In this document: positions 57,178 through 64,000 of the stretch, in pieces
How positions within the stretch are numbered: the stretch's first letter is position 1
Layout: each line of letters opens with the position of its first letter
NCBI GenBank assembly: GCA_017464525.1
Contig: JAFTZM010000043.1
Span: 124,001-188,000, forward strand
From: Clostridia bacterium
Lineage (GTDB): Bacteria; Bacillota; Clostridia; Oscillospirales; QAKW01
Direction of reading: 5' to 3'
Length of the DNA stretch: 64,000 nt
Program-made: the position numbers and the translations under genes
The notes under the pieces: model-generated
What the model was told of the DNA's origin: nothing
What the model saw: the letters and a program-made list of their open reading frames with translations, nothing else
Database searches by the model: none

Positions 57178-57200
57178 CATTTTATGTTACAATATATAAA
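57172..57200 (+). promoter_or_regulatory. Promoter of the SDR gene
   Basis: Plus strand: TTGCAA (57172-57177), 17 bases, TATAAA (57195-57200). It uses the same palindromic -35 as the divergent isomerase promoter. Confidence 0.6.
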
Positions 57201-57213
57201 GGAGGGATGTAAA

Positions 57214-57975
57214 ATGAGAATTGCCATCATTACCGGTGCCAGCAGCGGAATGGGCCGAGAATTCGCCCGCCAGCTGACCGCCGCCGAAAAATTCGATGAA
57301 TTATGGGTCATCGCCCGCCGTGCCCACCGCCTGGAGAAGCTGAAAAAAGAGCTTTCCCTGCCGGTGCGGGTGTTGGCCTTGGATCTAACCAAGGAAACAG
57401 AAAAATACGCAGCATTATTAGCCGCCGAGCAGCCGGAGGTCTCTATCCTCATCAACAGCAGCGGCTTCGGCAAATTCGGCCGTTACAATCAGATCCCCCT
57501 GCAGGACTGCATGGACATGATCGACCTGAACTGCAAGGCGCTGGTGGCGGTCACGCAGCTGACCCTGCCCTACATGACTGCCGGCAGCCGGATCCTGCAG
57601 GTAGATTCCCTTTCTGCCTTTCAGCCGGTGCCCTACCTGAATGTATACGGTGCTACCAAGGCCTTTGTACTGAGCTATTCTCAGGCGCTGGCCGCTGAAT
57701 TACGGGATCGTAAAATTCAAGTCATGGCCTTCTGCCCCGGCTGGGTCAAAACAGAATTCTTCGATCATGCGGAGGAGACCTCCGGCGATGCGGTGGTTTA
57801 CTATAATAAGTGGTTCACCGCCGAGGAGGCGGTGCGATGCGGACTGAAAGATCTGAAAAAGAGGAAGCTTGTTTCCGTTCCCAGTCTGACCAATAAGCTG
57901 CAGGTATTCGGTGTAAAGCATCTGCCCACCCGCTGGGTGATGAACATCTGGCTGAAGCAGCAGAAAAAAAGGTGA
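57214..57975 (+). CDS. Short-chain dehydrogenase/reductase (SDR)
   Basis: A 253-residue classical SDR. The Rossmann motif TGASSGMGREFARQ is near residue 8, NSSGFGKFG corresponds to the NAG region, and the catalytic Ser is in VDSLSAF with Tyr and Lys in YGATKAF near 150. A C-terminal stretch after CPGWVKTEFFD includes a basic hydrophobic tail (RWVMNIWLKQQKKR). The ATG at 57214 has AAAGGAGG eight bases upstream; the longer frame starting at 57118 overlaps the divergent gene and is not used. Substrate unknown; NAD(P)-dependent oxidoreduction is expected. Confidence 0.84.
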   Translation: MRIAIITGASSGMGREFARQLTAAEKFDELWVIARRAHRLEKLKKELSLPVRVLALDLTKETEKYAALLAAEQPEVSILINSSGFGKFGRYNQIPLQDCMDMIDLNCKALVAVTQLTLPYMTAGSRILQVDSLSAFQPVPYLNVYGATKAFVLSYSQALAAELRDRKIQVMAFCPGWVKTEFFDHAEETSGDAVVYYNKWFTAEEAVRCGLKDLKKRKLVSVPSLTNKLQVFGVKHLPTRWVMNIWLKQQKKR

Positions 57976-57993
57976 CGATGGAAAAGATGCAAC

Positions 57994-58034
57994 CCCCAAT
58001 TCATTTGGGGTGTTGCCGCACAATTGAATTATGC
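57994..58034. repeat. Second copy of the palindromic repeat unit
   Basis: CCCCAATTCATTTGGGG (57994-58010) followed by GCACAATTGAATTATGC (58018-58034). The same pair in the same order and spacing occurs at 20971-21008, 37 kb away. Confidence 0.75.
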
Positions 58035-58052
58035 GCGGGGGTTCAGATTATC

Positions 58053-58089
58053 AAAAAAATGGTTGAGCAAATGCTCAACCAATTTTTTT
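58053..58089. terminator. Bidirectional terminator between the SDR and DUF1292 genes
   Basis: Stem GGTTGAGC/GCTCAACC with an AAAT loop, flanked by a run of seven A and a run of seven T. Confidence 0.85.
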
Positions 58090-58360
58090 ACTCTTCGAAA
58101 TTGAATTCATCTTTAAATTTTTCCTTAAAGATGCCGAAAACTGCCATAAGGGTGGCCTCATCGTCCACGGAATTATAGGCTTCGTTATCCTCATCGATGG
58201 CCTCAACCTCCAGGATCACAACCTCGCCTTCCTCCTCGTCGTCCACGGGGAGCAGCACCACATATTTCTTCCCCTGATACTCGATCAGATCCAGAAATTC
58301 AAAGCTGACTTCGTTGCCTTCTTCGTCATTCAAAACAACAATGTTATCCATTTCTTCCAT
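58088..58360 (-). CDS. DUF1292 family small acidic protein
   Basis: A 90-residue, strongly acidic protein of the DUF1292 family found across Firmicutes. The pattern NIVVLNDEEGNEVSFEFLDL, EYQGKKYVVLLPVDD and VVILEVEAIDEDNE is typical. The function is unknown to me. It starts five bases after the E2-like gene and is probably co-transcribed with it. Confidence 0.85.
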   Translation of the reverse strand: MEEMDNIVVLNDEEGNEVSFEFLDLIEYQGKKYVVLLPVDDEEEGEVVILEVEAIDEDNEAYNSVDDEATLMAVFGIFKEKFKDEFNFEE

Positions 58361-58365
58361 TTCTT

Positions 58366-59235
58366 TTACTCCTCTAATTTAAAAATTTTCTTAATCTCAT
58401 CATCGATGACCTGAGGCTGCTGCTCCAGAACCTCGGGATGCTTCAGGTAATCCTTCAAGCGGCGGAAGCCCATGGCGAAATAGCTGCCGCCGGCGATCCG
58501 CTCATCCATCACCACCCCAAGAGGCATACATTTTTCGTAGATGATCTCATCCCCCTTGCGCTTGGGGACCTCCCGGTTGACCCCCATGGCCATGGCGATG
58601 GAGGTGGTGCCGAACTCATAGACATGGTGATAGATAGGATCCAGCCGGATGCTGGCCAGATCGGTGAGCACCAGAGAGATATGGAAGGGACTCATATCGA
58701 TGATGCTCTTGGGGAGCATTCCGTGCTTATCCATCCAACGCAGGACCTTCACCCCATAGCGCAGCAGGCCGGGGGCGGATAGGAGGATCTTAACGATCTT
58801 CTCTGTTCCGTTTTCCGGCTCCATCTCCCGGTTCTGGGCGATATAGGCATTAAGCCGCTCCTGCACCTGATACACATTATCGGTGGGCTGGAAATAGATC
58901 TTGGACATGGTGCCGCCCTCGGTGAGAGAGCCCCCCTTCAGCACCACCATTCCCACCGCAATTTCTTTGCGGGCGTAAATATTGCAGTTCACTACAAAAT
59001 GGTTGAACTTGGGGAATTCATCGATGACCCGAATATAGGCTGCCAGCAGAACCGCCAGCCGGGAGATCTTCATGCCCCCCTCATCCCGTTTCCGGTGGAC
59101 ATAATCCGCAATGGGATCCACCGGAATGTCGATGGTGATCATATTCATGGAGTCCATCCGCTTATCCATCACATGGGCGGCGACCATATACATAGGATCC
59201 GAGCTTTTGATCCGGATACCGTCTTTTCTTTTCAT
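58366..59235 (-). CDS. Stand-alone E2-like acyltransferase domain protein, catalytic motif lost
   Basis: A 289-residue protein resembling the catalytic domain of 2-oxoacid dehydrogenase E2 (chloramphenicol acetyltransferase fold), with no lipoyl or peripheral subunit-binding domain. KISRLAVLLAAYIRVIDEFP, IYARKEIAVGMVVLKGGSL and FGTTSIAMAMG follow the family pattern. The catalytic DHRVxDG motif reads DERIAGG (VVMDERIAGGSYFAM), so both the His and the Asp are missing. It may bind without catalysis, or be an acyltransferase with another mechanism. The ATG at 59235 has GGGGGA upstream; 12 extra codons further up do not. Confidence 0.72.
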   Translation of the reverse strand: MKRKDGIRIKSSDPMYMVAAHVMDKRMDSMNMITIDIPVDPIADYVHRKRDEGGMKISRLAVLLAAYIRVIDEFPKFNHFVVNCNIYARKEIAVGMVVLKGGSLTEGGTMSKIYFQPTDNVYQVQERLNAYIAQNREMEPENGTEKIVKILLSAPGLLRYGVKVLRWMDKHGMLPKSIIDMSPFHISLVLTDLASIRLDPIYHHVYEFGTTSIAMAMGVNREVPKRKGDEIIYEKCMPLGVVMDERIAGGSYFAMGFRRLKDYLKHPEVLEQQPQVIDDEIKKIFKLEE

Positions 59236-59269
59236 AAGTTTTATCCCCCAATAAAATCCTATTTTATAC

Positions 59270-59298
59270 ATTTTACACTATTTTCGACAAAATATCAA
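59270..59298 (-). promoter_or_regulatory. Promoter of the E2-like/DUF1292 transcript
   Basis: Minus strand: TTGATA (59293-59298), 17 bases, TAAAAT (59270-59275). Confidence 0.6.
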
Positions 59299-59320
59299 GG
59301 TTTCTTAATGAAACTTAAGA

Positions 59321-59349
59321 TTGCAAAATATGTCAAATAATGATATAAT
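59321..59349 (+). promoter_or_regulatory. Promoter of the DMT transporter gene
   Basis: TTGCAA (59321-59326), a 17-base spacer and TATAAT (59344-59349). Confidence 0.7.
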
Positions 59350-59380
59350 ACCTTTCATCTTTTTGACAGCGAGGTCACAC

Positions 59381-60274
59381 ATGGAAAAAATCCGTAAAAA
59401 TATTGCCGCGGTTCTGGCCGCCTTGATCTGGGGCACCGCCTTTGTGGCCCAGAGCTTCGGGGCAGCGCTGATGCCGCCTTTCGCCTTCAATACCATCCGC
59501 TCGGTGATCGCCACCCTTAGCCTGATCCTGGTAGTGGTGCTTTTTGCCAAGGTAAAAAAAGAGCCGATCCTGCCCCCCAAGGGCAAGCGAAAGGAGCTGC
59601 TCATCGGCGGCATCTGCTGCGGCGCAGCCCTGGCCATTGCCTCTGCCTTTCAACAGGCGGGGCTGGCCTATACCGACCCGGGCAAGGGCGGTTTTATCAC
59701 CGCACTTTACATTGTATTGGTTCCCATCGCCGGGTTATTCTTCAAAAAACGGGCACCCTTTACGGTGTGGATCGCGGTTGGAGTGGCGGCGGCAGGCCTT
59801 TACTTTCTTTGCATCAAGGAAAGCTTCACAGTGGAGGCGGGGGATCTGCTGATCCTTTGCAGCGCCTTCTGCTACACCGCCCAGATCCTGATCATTGATC
59901 ACTTTACCGAACGGGTGGAAAGCGTGCGCCTTTCCTGCGTGCAGTTTTTTGTGGTAACGGTCATCTCCGGCCTGCTGATGCTGCTCTTTGAGCAGCCCGA
60001 TTGGAGCGTTTTGCCCCGGTGCACCATTCCTTTGCTCTATACCGGTGTGCTTTCCAGCGGAGTGGCCTATACCCTGCAGATCGTGGCACAAAAGGGCTCT
60101 AACCCCACCGTGATCTCCTTGCTTTTAAGCTTAGAATCGGTCTTTGCCGTACTGGCGGGGCTGGTATTCGGCGATACCATGAGCGGCCGGGAATGGCTGG
60201 GCTGCGGATTGATGCTGGCAGCGGTGGTCTTTGCCCAATTGCCCCCTCTTGACTTTCGTAGGAAAAGGGTGTAA
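59381..60274 (+). CDS. DMT superfamily transporter (EamA type)
   Basis: A 297-residue membrane protein with ten predicted transmembrane segments in two EamA repeats. AALIWGTAFVAQSFGA near residue 10 opens the first repeat. CSAFCYTAQILIIDHFTERV opens the second. SSGVAYTLQIVAQKGSNPTV with LSLESVFAVLAGLVFGD is the family's C-terminal signature. Such proteins export metabolites or amino acids; the substrate is unknown. The ATG at 59381 has AGGT seven bases upstream; the longer frame from 59321 starts inside the promoter. Confidence 0.85.
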   Translation: MEKIRKNIAAVLAALIWGTAFVAQSFGAALMPPFAFNTIRSVIATLSLILVVVLFAKVKKEPILPPKGKRKELLIGGICCGAALAIASAFQQAGLAYTDPGKGGFITALYIVLVPIAGLFFKKRAPFTVWIAVGVAAAGLYFLCIKESFTVEAGDLLILCSAFCYTAQILIIDHFTERVESVRLSCVQFFVVTVISGLLMLLFEQPDWSVLPRCTIPLLYTGVLSSGVAYTLQIVAQKGSNPTVISLLLSLESVFAVLAGLVFGDTMSGREWLGCGLMLAAVVFAQLPPLDFRRKRV

Positions 60275-60294
60275 AATTACACCGAGGTGATTCC

Positions 60295-60726
60295 ATGAAA
60301 CGTGAGCAATTCATCGCCCTCTGCGACCGGAAGGAAAAGCTGGTGCGCAATGAACTGGGCTACAGCCAGGAAAAGATGTGCGCCCTTTTGGGGGTATCCA
60401 AAAAGACCCTGGTAGAAATTGAAAAATGGCGTTCCTCCTTGGGCTGGCAGGGTGCAGTGACCCTTTGCACCCTCTTTCAGAACACCCGGGAGATCACCCT
60501 GGCCTTCGGAACAGACATTCCCGCCCTTCTGCGGGCGCTGACGGAGGATGCGGCCTATCTGCCGCCGGTGGACTCCCCCCATGCCCAATGGGTCTCCATT
60601 CTGGAACTGAACGGCCAAAGCATCGAGCAGAATTCTGCCAGCCAGCTTTACCGGCTGCGCCGGGGCGCAGAGACCATGGCCTCCTCCTTTGAGCTGGCAG
60701 AACTGAGAAAGAGGATGAATATATGA
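60295..60726 (+). CDS. XRE-type helix-turn-helix regulator
   Basis: A 143-residue protein with an N-terminal Cro/C1-type helix-turn-helix (RNELGYSQEKMCALLGVSKK then TLVEIEKWRSSLGWQG, about 17-52) and an uncharacterised C-terminal part. CACCGAGGTGATTCC precedes the ATG. It overlaps the ATP-grasp gene by four bases, so it probably regulates or works with that gene. Target unknown. Confidence 0.75.
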   Translation: MKREQFIALCDRKEKLVRNELGYSQEKMCALLGVSKKTLVEIEKWRSSLGWQGAVTLCTLFQNTREITLAFGTDIPALLRALTEDAAYLPPVDSPHAQWVSILELNGQSIEQNSASQLYRLRRGAETMASSFELAELRKRMNI

Positions 60727-61760
60727 GCAAGCTGACCTATCTGATCAAGCGGGCGTCAAGCATGAATTTAGAGGGGCTGAAGGAGCGGCTGGAGCAGGTG
60801 CAGCAGCGCACCGGCAGAGGAAAGGCCGCCATCCTGGCCGATATGTTGATCTGCGGCCTCCGCTACGAGGCCGGGTATATCGACTACACCATCTTTGGGA
60901 TGTACGACATGACCCACGCCCAGCGAAAGGAGATCCTGACCCGGGGCAAGAACACCCGATATGTTTCTGCCCTGAATAAGCGGGAGGATTTCCATTATTT
61001 CAATAATAAATCGGAATTTCTGACCCTTTTCAAAGAGGAATGTGGCCGGGACTTTCTGGATCTTTCCCATGCGGATGCGGCGGATTTTGAGGCCTTCATC
61101 AGCCGCCATGCCACCATCATGGCCAAGCCGGAGGCAGGCCTTTGCGGCAAGGGGATCGAAAAGATCAGCACCGCAGGGGAAAGCCCGGTGGCGCTGTATA
61201 ATTCCCTGAAGACCAACGGCCAGACCCTCATTGAGGAGGTGCTGACCCAGCATGAGCAGGTGAGCGCCCTTTACCCCGGCGCTATCGACACCGTGCGGAT
61301 GGTCACCATGACCGATGAAAAGGGCAAGCCCCACCTGGTCTATGCCGCCATGCGGCTGGGCAGCGGCGGTGCGGTGGTGGATAACTTCAACAGCGGCGGG
61401 ATGGTCATTCCCGTGGATCCGGAGAAGGGCACCCTCACCGGCGTAGCGGTCAACAAGGCCGGCGAGACCTTTGAGGCCCACCCGGATACCGGCGTGAAAT
61501 TCCACGGCTACCAGCTCCCCTGCTGGGAGGAATGCCGCAGCCTGGCCTTCCGGGCGGCGGTGCGGATCCCCACCATCCGATTCGTGGGCTGGGATCTGGC
61601 CATCACCCCCAAGGGGCCGGTGCTGGTGGAGGGCAATCACTTTCCCGGCCATGATATCTACCAGCTGGTTCCCCAGAATCCGGAGAAAAAGGGGATGCTC
61701 CCCGTATTTGATGCGGTGGTTCCCTATTCTTCCTTGAAAAAACTCTTGAAAAACCGCTGA
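60723..61760 (+). CDS. ATP-grasp protein (sugar-transfer associated type)
   Basis: A 345-residue protein resembling the sugar-transfer-associated ATP-grasp family. MAKPEAGLCGKGIEKIS near residue 138 is the phosphate-binding region, TLIEEVLTQHEQVSALYPGA the hinge, and VGWDLAITPKGPVLVEGNHFPG near 285 the metal and ATP site. ATP-grasp enzymes join a carboxylate to an amine or thiol; family members are often in surface-polysaccharide clusters, but none is visible here. It ends shortly before serS. Confidence 0.78.
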   Translation: MSKLTYLIKRASSMNLEGLKERLEQVQQRTGRGKAAILADMLICGLRYEAGYIDYTIFGMYDMTHAQRKEILTRGKNTRYVSALNKREDFHYFNNKSEFLTLFKEECGRDFLDLSHADAADFEAFISRHATIMAKPEAGLCGKGIEKISTAGESPVALYNSLKTNGQTLIEEVLTQHEQVSALYPGAIDTVRMVTMTDEKGKPHLVYAAMRLGSGGAVVDNFNSGGMVIPVDPEKGTLTGVAVNKAGETFEAHPDTGVKFHGYQLPCWEECRSLAFRAAVRIPTIRFVGWDLAITPKGPVLVEGNHFPGHDIYQLVPQNPEKKGMLPVFDAVVPYSSLKKLLKNR

Positions 61761-61773
61761 TTTGTGCTAAAAT
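61746..61773 (+). promoter_or_regulatory. Likely promoter of serS
   Basis: TTGAAA (61746-61751), a 16-base spacer and TAAAAT (61768-61773), overlapping the end of the ATP-grasp gene. No T-box is present upstream of serS here. Confidence 0.55.
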
Positions 61774-61805
61774 ATATCTAATATCATAAGAAAAGGAAAA
61801 GTGCC

Positions 61806-63101
61806 ATGTTAGACATTAAATTTATCCGTGAAAATCCGGAGGCCGTGAAGGAAAACATCCGGAAGAAATTCAAAGATGCCAAGCTGCCGCTGGTGGATGA
61901 AGCCATTGCCCTTTACGAAGAGAAGCTGGCTTGCAACAAGCGGGCCGATGAGCTCCGGGCCAACCGCAACCGGCTGAGCAAGCAGATCGGCGCTCTGATG
62001 GGTCAGGGCAAGCGTGAGGAGGCTGAGGCCATCAAGGCTGAGGTCAGCGCGCAGGCCGAGGAGCTGGCCGCTCTCCAGGTGAAGGAAGGAGAGCTGCAGA
62101 CCAAGCTCAACGATGTGATGATGAAGATCCCCCAGATGGTGGACGATTCTGTTCCCGTGGGGAAAAACGATGAAGAGAACGTCGAGGTGGAGCAGTTCGG
62201 CGAGCAGACTGTTGTGGATTTCGAGATCCCCTACCACACCGATATTATGGCACGGTTCAACGGCATCGATAAGGAAGCCGCGGGCCGGGTGGCCGGCGAG
62301 GGCTTCTACTACCTGATGGGCGATATCGCCCGGCTGCACAGCGCCGTGACCGCCTATGCCCGGGATTTTATGATCGATAAGGGCTTTACCTATTGCATTC
62401 CTCCCTTCATGATCCGCAGCAATGTGGTGACCGGCGTGATGAGCTTTGAGGAAATGGATGCCATGATGTATAAGATCGAGGGAGAGGATCTCTACCTGAT
62501 CGGTACCAGCGAGCACTCCATGATCGGCAAGTTCATCGACACCATCACCCCCGAAAGCAGCCTGCCCCTCACCCTCACCAGCTATTCCCCCTGCTTCCGC
62601 AAGGAGAAGGGTGCCCACGGCATCGAGGAGCGGGGCATCTACCGCATTCATCAGTTCGAAAAGCAGGAGATGATCGTTATCTGCAAGCCGGAGGAAAGCA
62701 TGGATTGGTTCCATAAAATGTGGAGCTATTCTGTGGAGCTGTTCCGCTCTTTGGATATCCCTGTACGCACCCTGGAGTGCTGCACCGGTGACCTGGCCGA
62801 TCTGAAGGTAAAGTCCTATGACGTAGAAGCCTGGTCTCCCAAGCAGCAGAAGTACTTCGAGGTCTGCTCCTGCTCCAATCTGGGAGATGCGCAGGCCCGT
62901 CGCCTCGGCATCCGTGTGAAGGGAGAGGACGGCAAGAAGTACCTGGCCCACACCCTCAACAACACCGTGGTTGCTCCCCCCAGAATGCTCATCGCATTCC
63001 TGGAGAACAACCTCGAATATAAGGACGGCAAATACAGCGTTCGTATTCCCAAGGCCCTGCAGCCTTACATGGGTGGTAAGACCGTCATCGAAGAGAAGTA
63101 A
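61806..63101 (+). CDS. serS: Seryl-tRNA synthetase
   Basis: A 431-residue class II synthetase that charges tRNA-Ser. The start MLDIKFIRENPEAVKENIRK is typical, the N-terminal arm (about 30-105) is a long antiparallel coiled coil that binds the tRNA variable arm, and the catalytic domain holds motif 2 (CFRKEKGAHGIEERGIYRIH) and motif 3 (NNTVVAPPRMLIAFLENN). The LIGTSEHSM segment contacts serine. The length and order are normal, and AAAAGGAAAA precedes the ATG. Confidence 0.92.
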   Translation: MLDIKFIRENPEAVKENIRKKFKDAKLPLVDEAIALYEEKLACNKRADELRANRNRLSKQIGALMGQGKREEAEAIKAEVSAQAEELAALQVKEGELQTKLNDVMMKIPQMVDDSVPVGKNDEENVEVEQFGEQTVVDFEIPYHTDIMARFNGIDKEAAGRVAGEGFYYLMGDIARLHSAVTAYARDFMIDKGFTYCIPPFMIRSNVVTGVMSFEEMDAMMYKIEGEDLYLIGTSEHSMIGKFIDTITPESSLPLTLTSYSPCFRKEKGAHGIEERGIYRIHQFEKQEMIVICKPEESMDWFHKMWSYSVELFRSLDIPVRTLECCTGDLADLKVKSYDVEAWSPKQQKYFEVCSCSNLGDAQARRLGIRVKGEDGKKYLAHTLNNTVVAPPRMLIAFLENNLEYKDGKYSVRIPKALQPYMGGKTVIEEK

Positions 63102-63105
63102 GAAA

Positions 63106-63135
63106 ATCCGCTGTTTTCTTTTGAAAACAGCGGAT
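63106..63135 (+). other. Hairpin directly after serS
   Basis: A 13-bp perfect stem ATCCGCTGTTTTC with its complement and a TTTT loop. No clear T-run follows, so it may act in RNA stability or weak termination. Confidence 0.6.
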
Positions 63136-63210
63136 GAGACTGTCAAAAAAGGCACCGACCGCAGAAAAAAGGAAACAGGATAAAGGGTCTCTGCCAATAT
63201 CTGTAATTTG

Positions 63211-63249
63211 AGCCGCCGGAAAGATCGCGTTCTTTTCGGCGGCTTTTTT
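63211..63249 (+). terminator. Terminator downstream of serS
   Basis: Stem AGCCGCCG/CGGCGGCT extended inside by GAAAGA/TCTTTT pairing, followed by a T-run (63244-63249). Confidence 0.8.
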
Positions 63250-63414
63250 AAAAGGAAACATCCCGCCGAAGCGGGATTTAATCAGACTTTTTCCACTTTC
63301 CGCCACTCCCACCTCTCGGCGTATCACATACGCCTTCGGAATGTGATCGGCGAAATCTGCGCTCTTTTTTGAAAGTCTCCCAGCGTGTCAAAAATATCAA
63401 ATTATAGTTTTTTC
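63250..63414. other. Non-coding stretch with small inverted repeats
   Basis: No gene is supported. It contains ATCCCGC-CGAA-GCGGGAT (about 63260-63277) and GGCGTAT-CAC-ATACGCC (about 63318-63334), then a GC-rich stretch with GCGAAATCTGCGCTC. This resembles dispersed intergenic repeats of clostridial genomes, but with a single copy here that cannot be shown. Confidence 0.35.
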
Positions 63415-63442
63415 TTGCACTATTGATAAAATATGGTAAAAT
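63415..63442 (+). promoter_or_regulatory. Promoter of the alpha/beta hydrolase gene
   Basis: TTGCAC (63415-63420), a 16-base spacer and TAAAAT (63437-63442), 45 bases before the ATG. Confidence 0.6.
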
Positions 63443-63487
63443 AGAAAAAGGTATTTACGGAAATGGATCGCAAGAAAAGGAGCAAAA

Positions 63488-64000
63488 ATGAAAACCGCAT
63501 ATGAACAAAGCAAAGAATTGATCAGGAGGGTTACGCCTGCCATGTCTTATGGTAGCGGCGATCTCCGGGAGTGGCAGGTTTCGGCCAAGGAAAAGCTGGC
63601 ATGGCTTTTAGGCATGGAAAAGTTCCAAAAGGTTGATCCGAATTTCTGCGTGGAATACCAAAAGAAGATAGAGGGAGCCACAGAGATTCGCTTTACATTT
63701 CAAAGTGAGACAGGTTATTATGTGCCCTGCCATCTGCTGCTCCCCGACGGGATCAAAAATCCGCCCCTGATGATCTGCCTTCAGGGTCATTCCAAGGGAA
63801 TGCATATTTCTTTAGGTCGCCCCAAATTTGAAGGGGATGAAAAATCCATAAACAGCGGCGACCGGGATTTCTGCGTGCGGGCGGTCAAAGAGGGCTTTGC
63901 GACCATCGCCCTGGAGCAAAGAAACTTCGGTGAATGCGGCGGAGACGAAACAGGGCGTCCCAATTGCTTCGAATCGACCATGACGGCTCTTCTGATGGGA
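63488..64000 (+). CDS. Alpha/beta hydrolase family protein, N-terminal part
   Basis: The first 171 codons; the gene runs off the right edge. AAAAGGAGC precedes the ATG. The N-terminal helical part (EQSKELIRRVTPAMSYGSGD) leads into a hydrolase core with GYYVPCHLLLPDG, then PPLMICLQGHSKGMHISLGR (oxyanion-hole HG-type loop) and ALEQRNFGECGGDETGRPN. This matches large esterase-like hydrolases (Abhydrolase_7 / acetyl xylan esterase-like). The nucleophile Ser and the rest of the triad lie beyond the window, so activity cannot be judged. Confidence 0.72.
   Translation, partial: MKTAYEQSKELIRRVTPAMSYGSGDLREWQVSAKEKLAWLLGMEKFQKVDPNFCVEYQKKIEGATEIRFTFQSETGYYVPCHLLLPDGIKNPPLMICLQGHSKGMHISLGRPKFEGDEKSINSGDRDFCVRAVKEGFATIALEQRNFGECGGDETGRPNCFESTMTALLMG

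Noticed and set aside
57118..57213. N-terminal extension of the SDR protein to 57118
   Set aside because: The extra 32 codons cover the divergent promoters and overlap the neighbouring gene; the ATG at 57214 has a strong ribosome site and starts at the normal Rossmann motif.
63085..63327. 80-codon minus-strand frame downstream of serS
   Set aside because: It runs through the serS terminator hairpin, lacks a ribosome site and resembles the spurious frames often called in clostridial intergenic repeats.

Overview
The window looks like a chromosome segment of a Gram-positive, anaerobic gut bacterium of the Clostridia, most likely Oscillospirales/Ruminococcaceae. Supporting signs: GC of roughly 55-60% with very AT-rich consensus promoters (TTGACA-17-TATAAT type), GGAGG ribosome sites, an mreBCD/PBP2 elongation operon, a T-box leader, a glycyl radical enzyme, dockerin modules and DUF1292/UPF0371 genes. 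This assignment is inference; no marker gene was searched.

Layout. 1-6.7 kb: the start of hisS, a methylglyoxal-synthase relative, minD, a degenerate AMP-binding protein, a membrane-anchored unknown, a U32 peptidase-family protein and an AEC transporter. 6.7-13.6 kb: zapA-maf-mreB-mreC-mreD-PBP2 followed by two tandem HAD phosphatases. Maf carries an apparent 1-base frameshift that fuses it in frame to MreB, and a 249-bp TA-flanked inverted-repeat element sits exactly at the PBP2/HAD junction. 13.6-20.8 kb: two TrpXYZ-type ABC importers; the second is preceded by a T-box whose specifier reads TGG (Trp). 20.8-21.2 kb: an array of AATTNAATT palindromes.

21.2-57 kb is a glycan-use region. It has an AraC regulator divergent from a glycyl radical enzyme, two beta-mannosidase-like GH2 enzymes, a ROK kinase-SIS-GH2 operon, an operon of HTH-PfkB fusion kinase / D-lyxose (mannose) isomerase / class II aldolase, an HD dNTPase with a GH20 hexosaminidase, two very large secreted GH92 proteins, two secreted GLUG-repeat proteins, and AraC regulators beside each GH92. 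Three of the secreted proteins end in dockerins. My reading is that secreted GH92 enzymes open mannose-rich glycans outside the cell, imported fragments are trimmed by cytoplasmic GH2 and GH20 enzymes, and free mannose may be isomerised to fructose, phosphorylated and cleaved. Both GH92 proteins have Gln where family members normally have the catalytic-acid Glu, which may point to mannosyl-phosphate rather than simple mannoside substrates.

57-64 kb is mostly housekeeping: a sugar isomerase-like TIM barrel, an SDR, DUF1292, a degenerate E2-like acyltransferase, a DMT transporter, an XRE regulator with an ATP-grasp protein, serS and the start of an alpha/beta hydrolase. No tRNA, rRNA, CRISPR array or prophage was seen. 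Start sites differ from the longest open frame where a Shine-Dalgarno sequence clearly marks an internal ATG.
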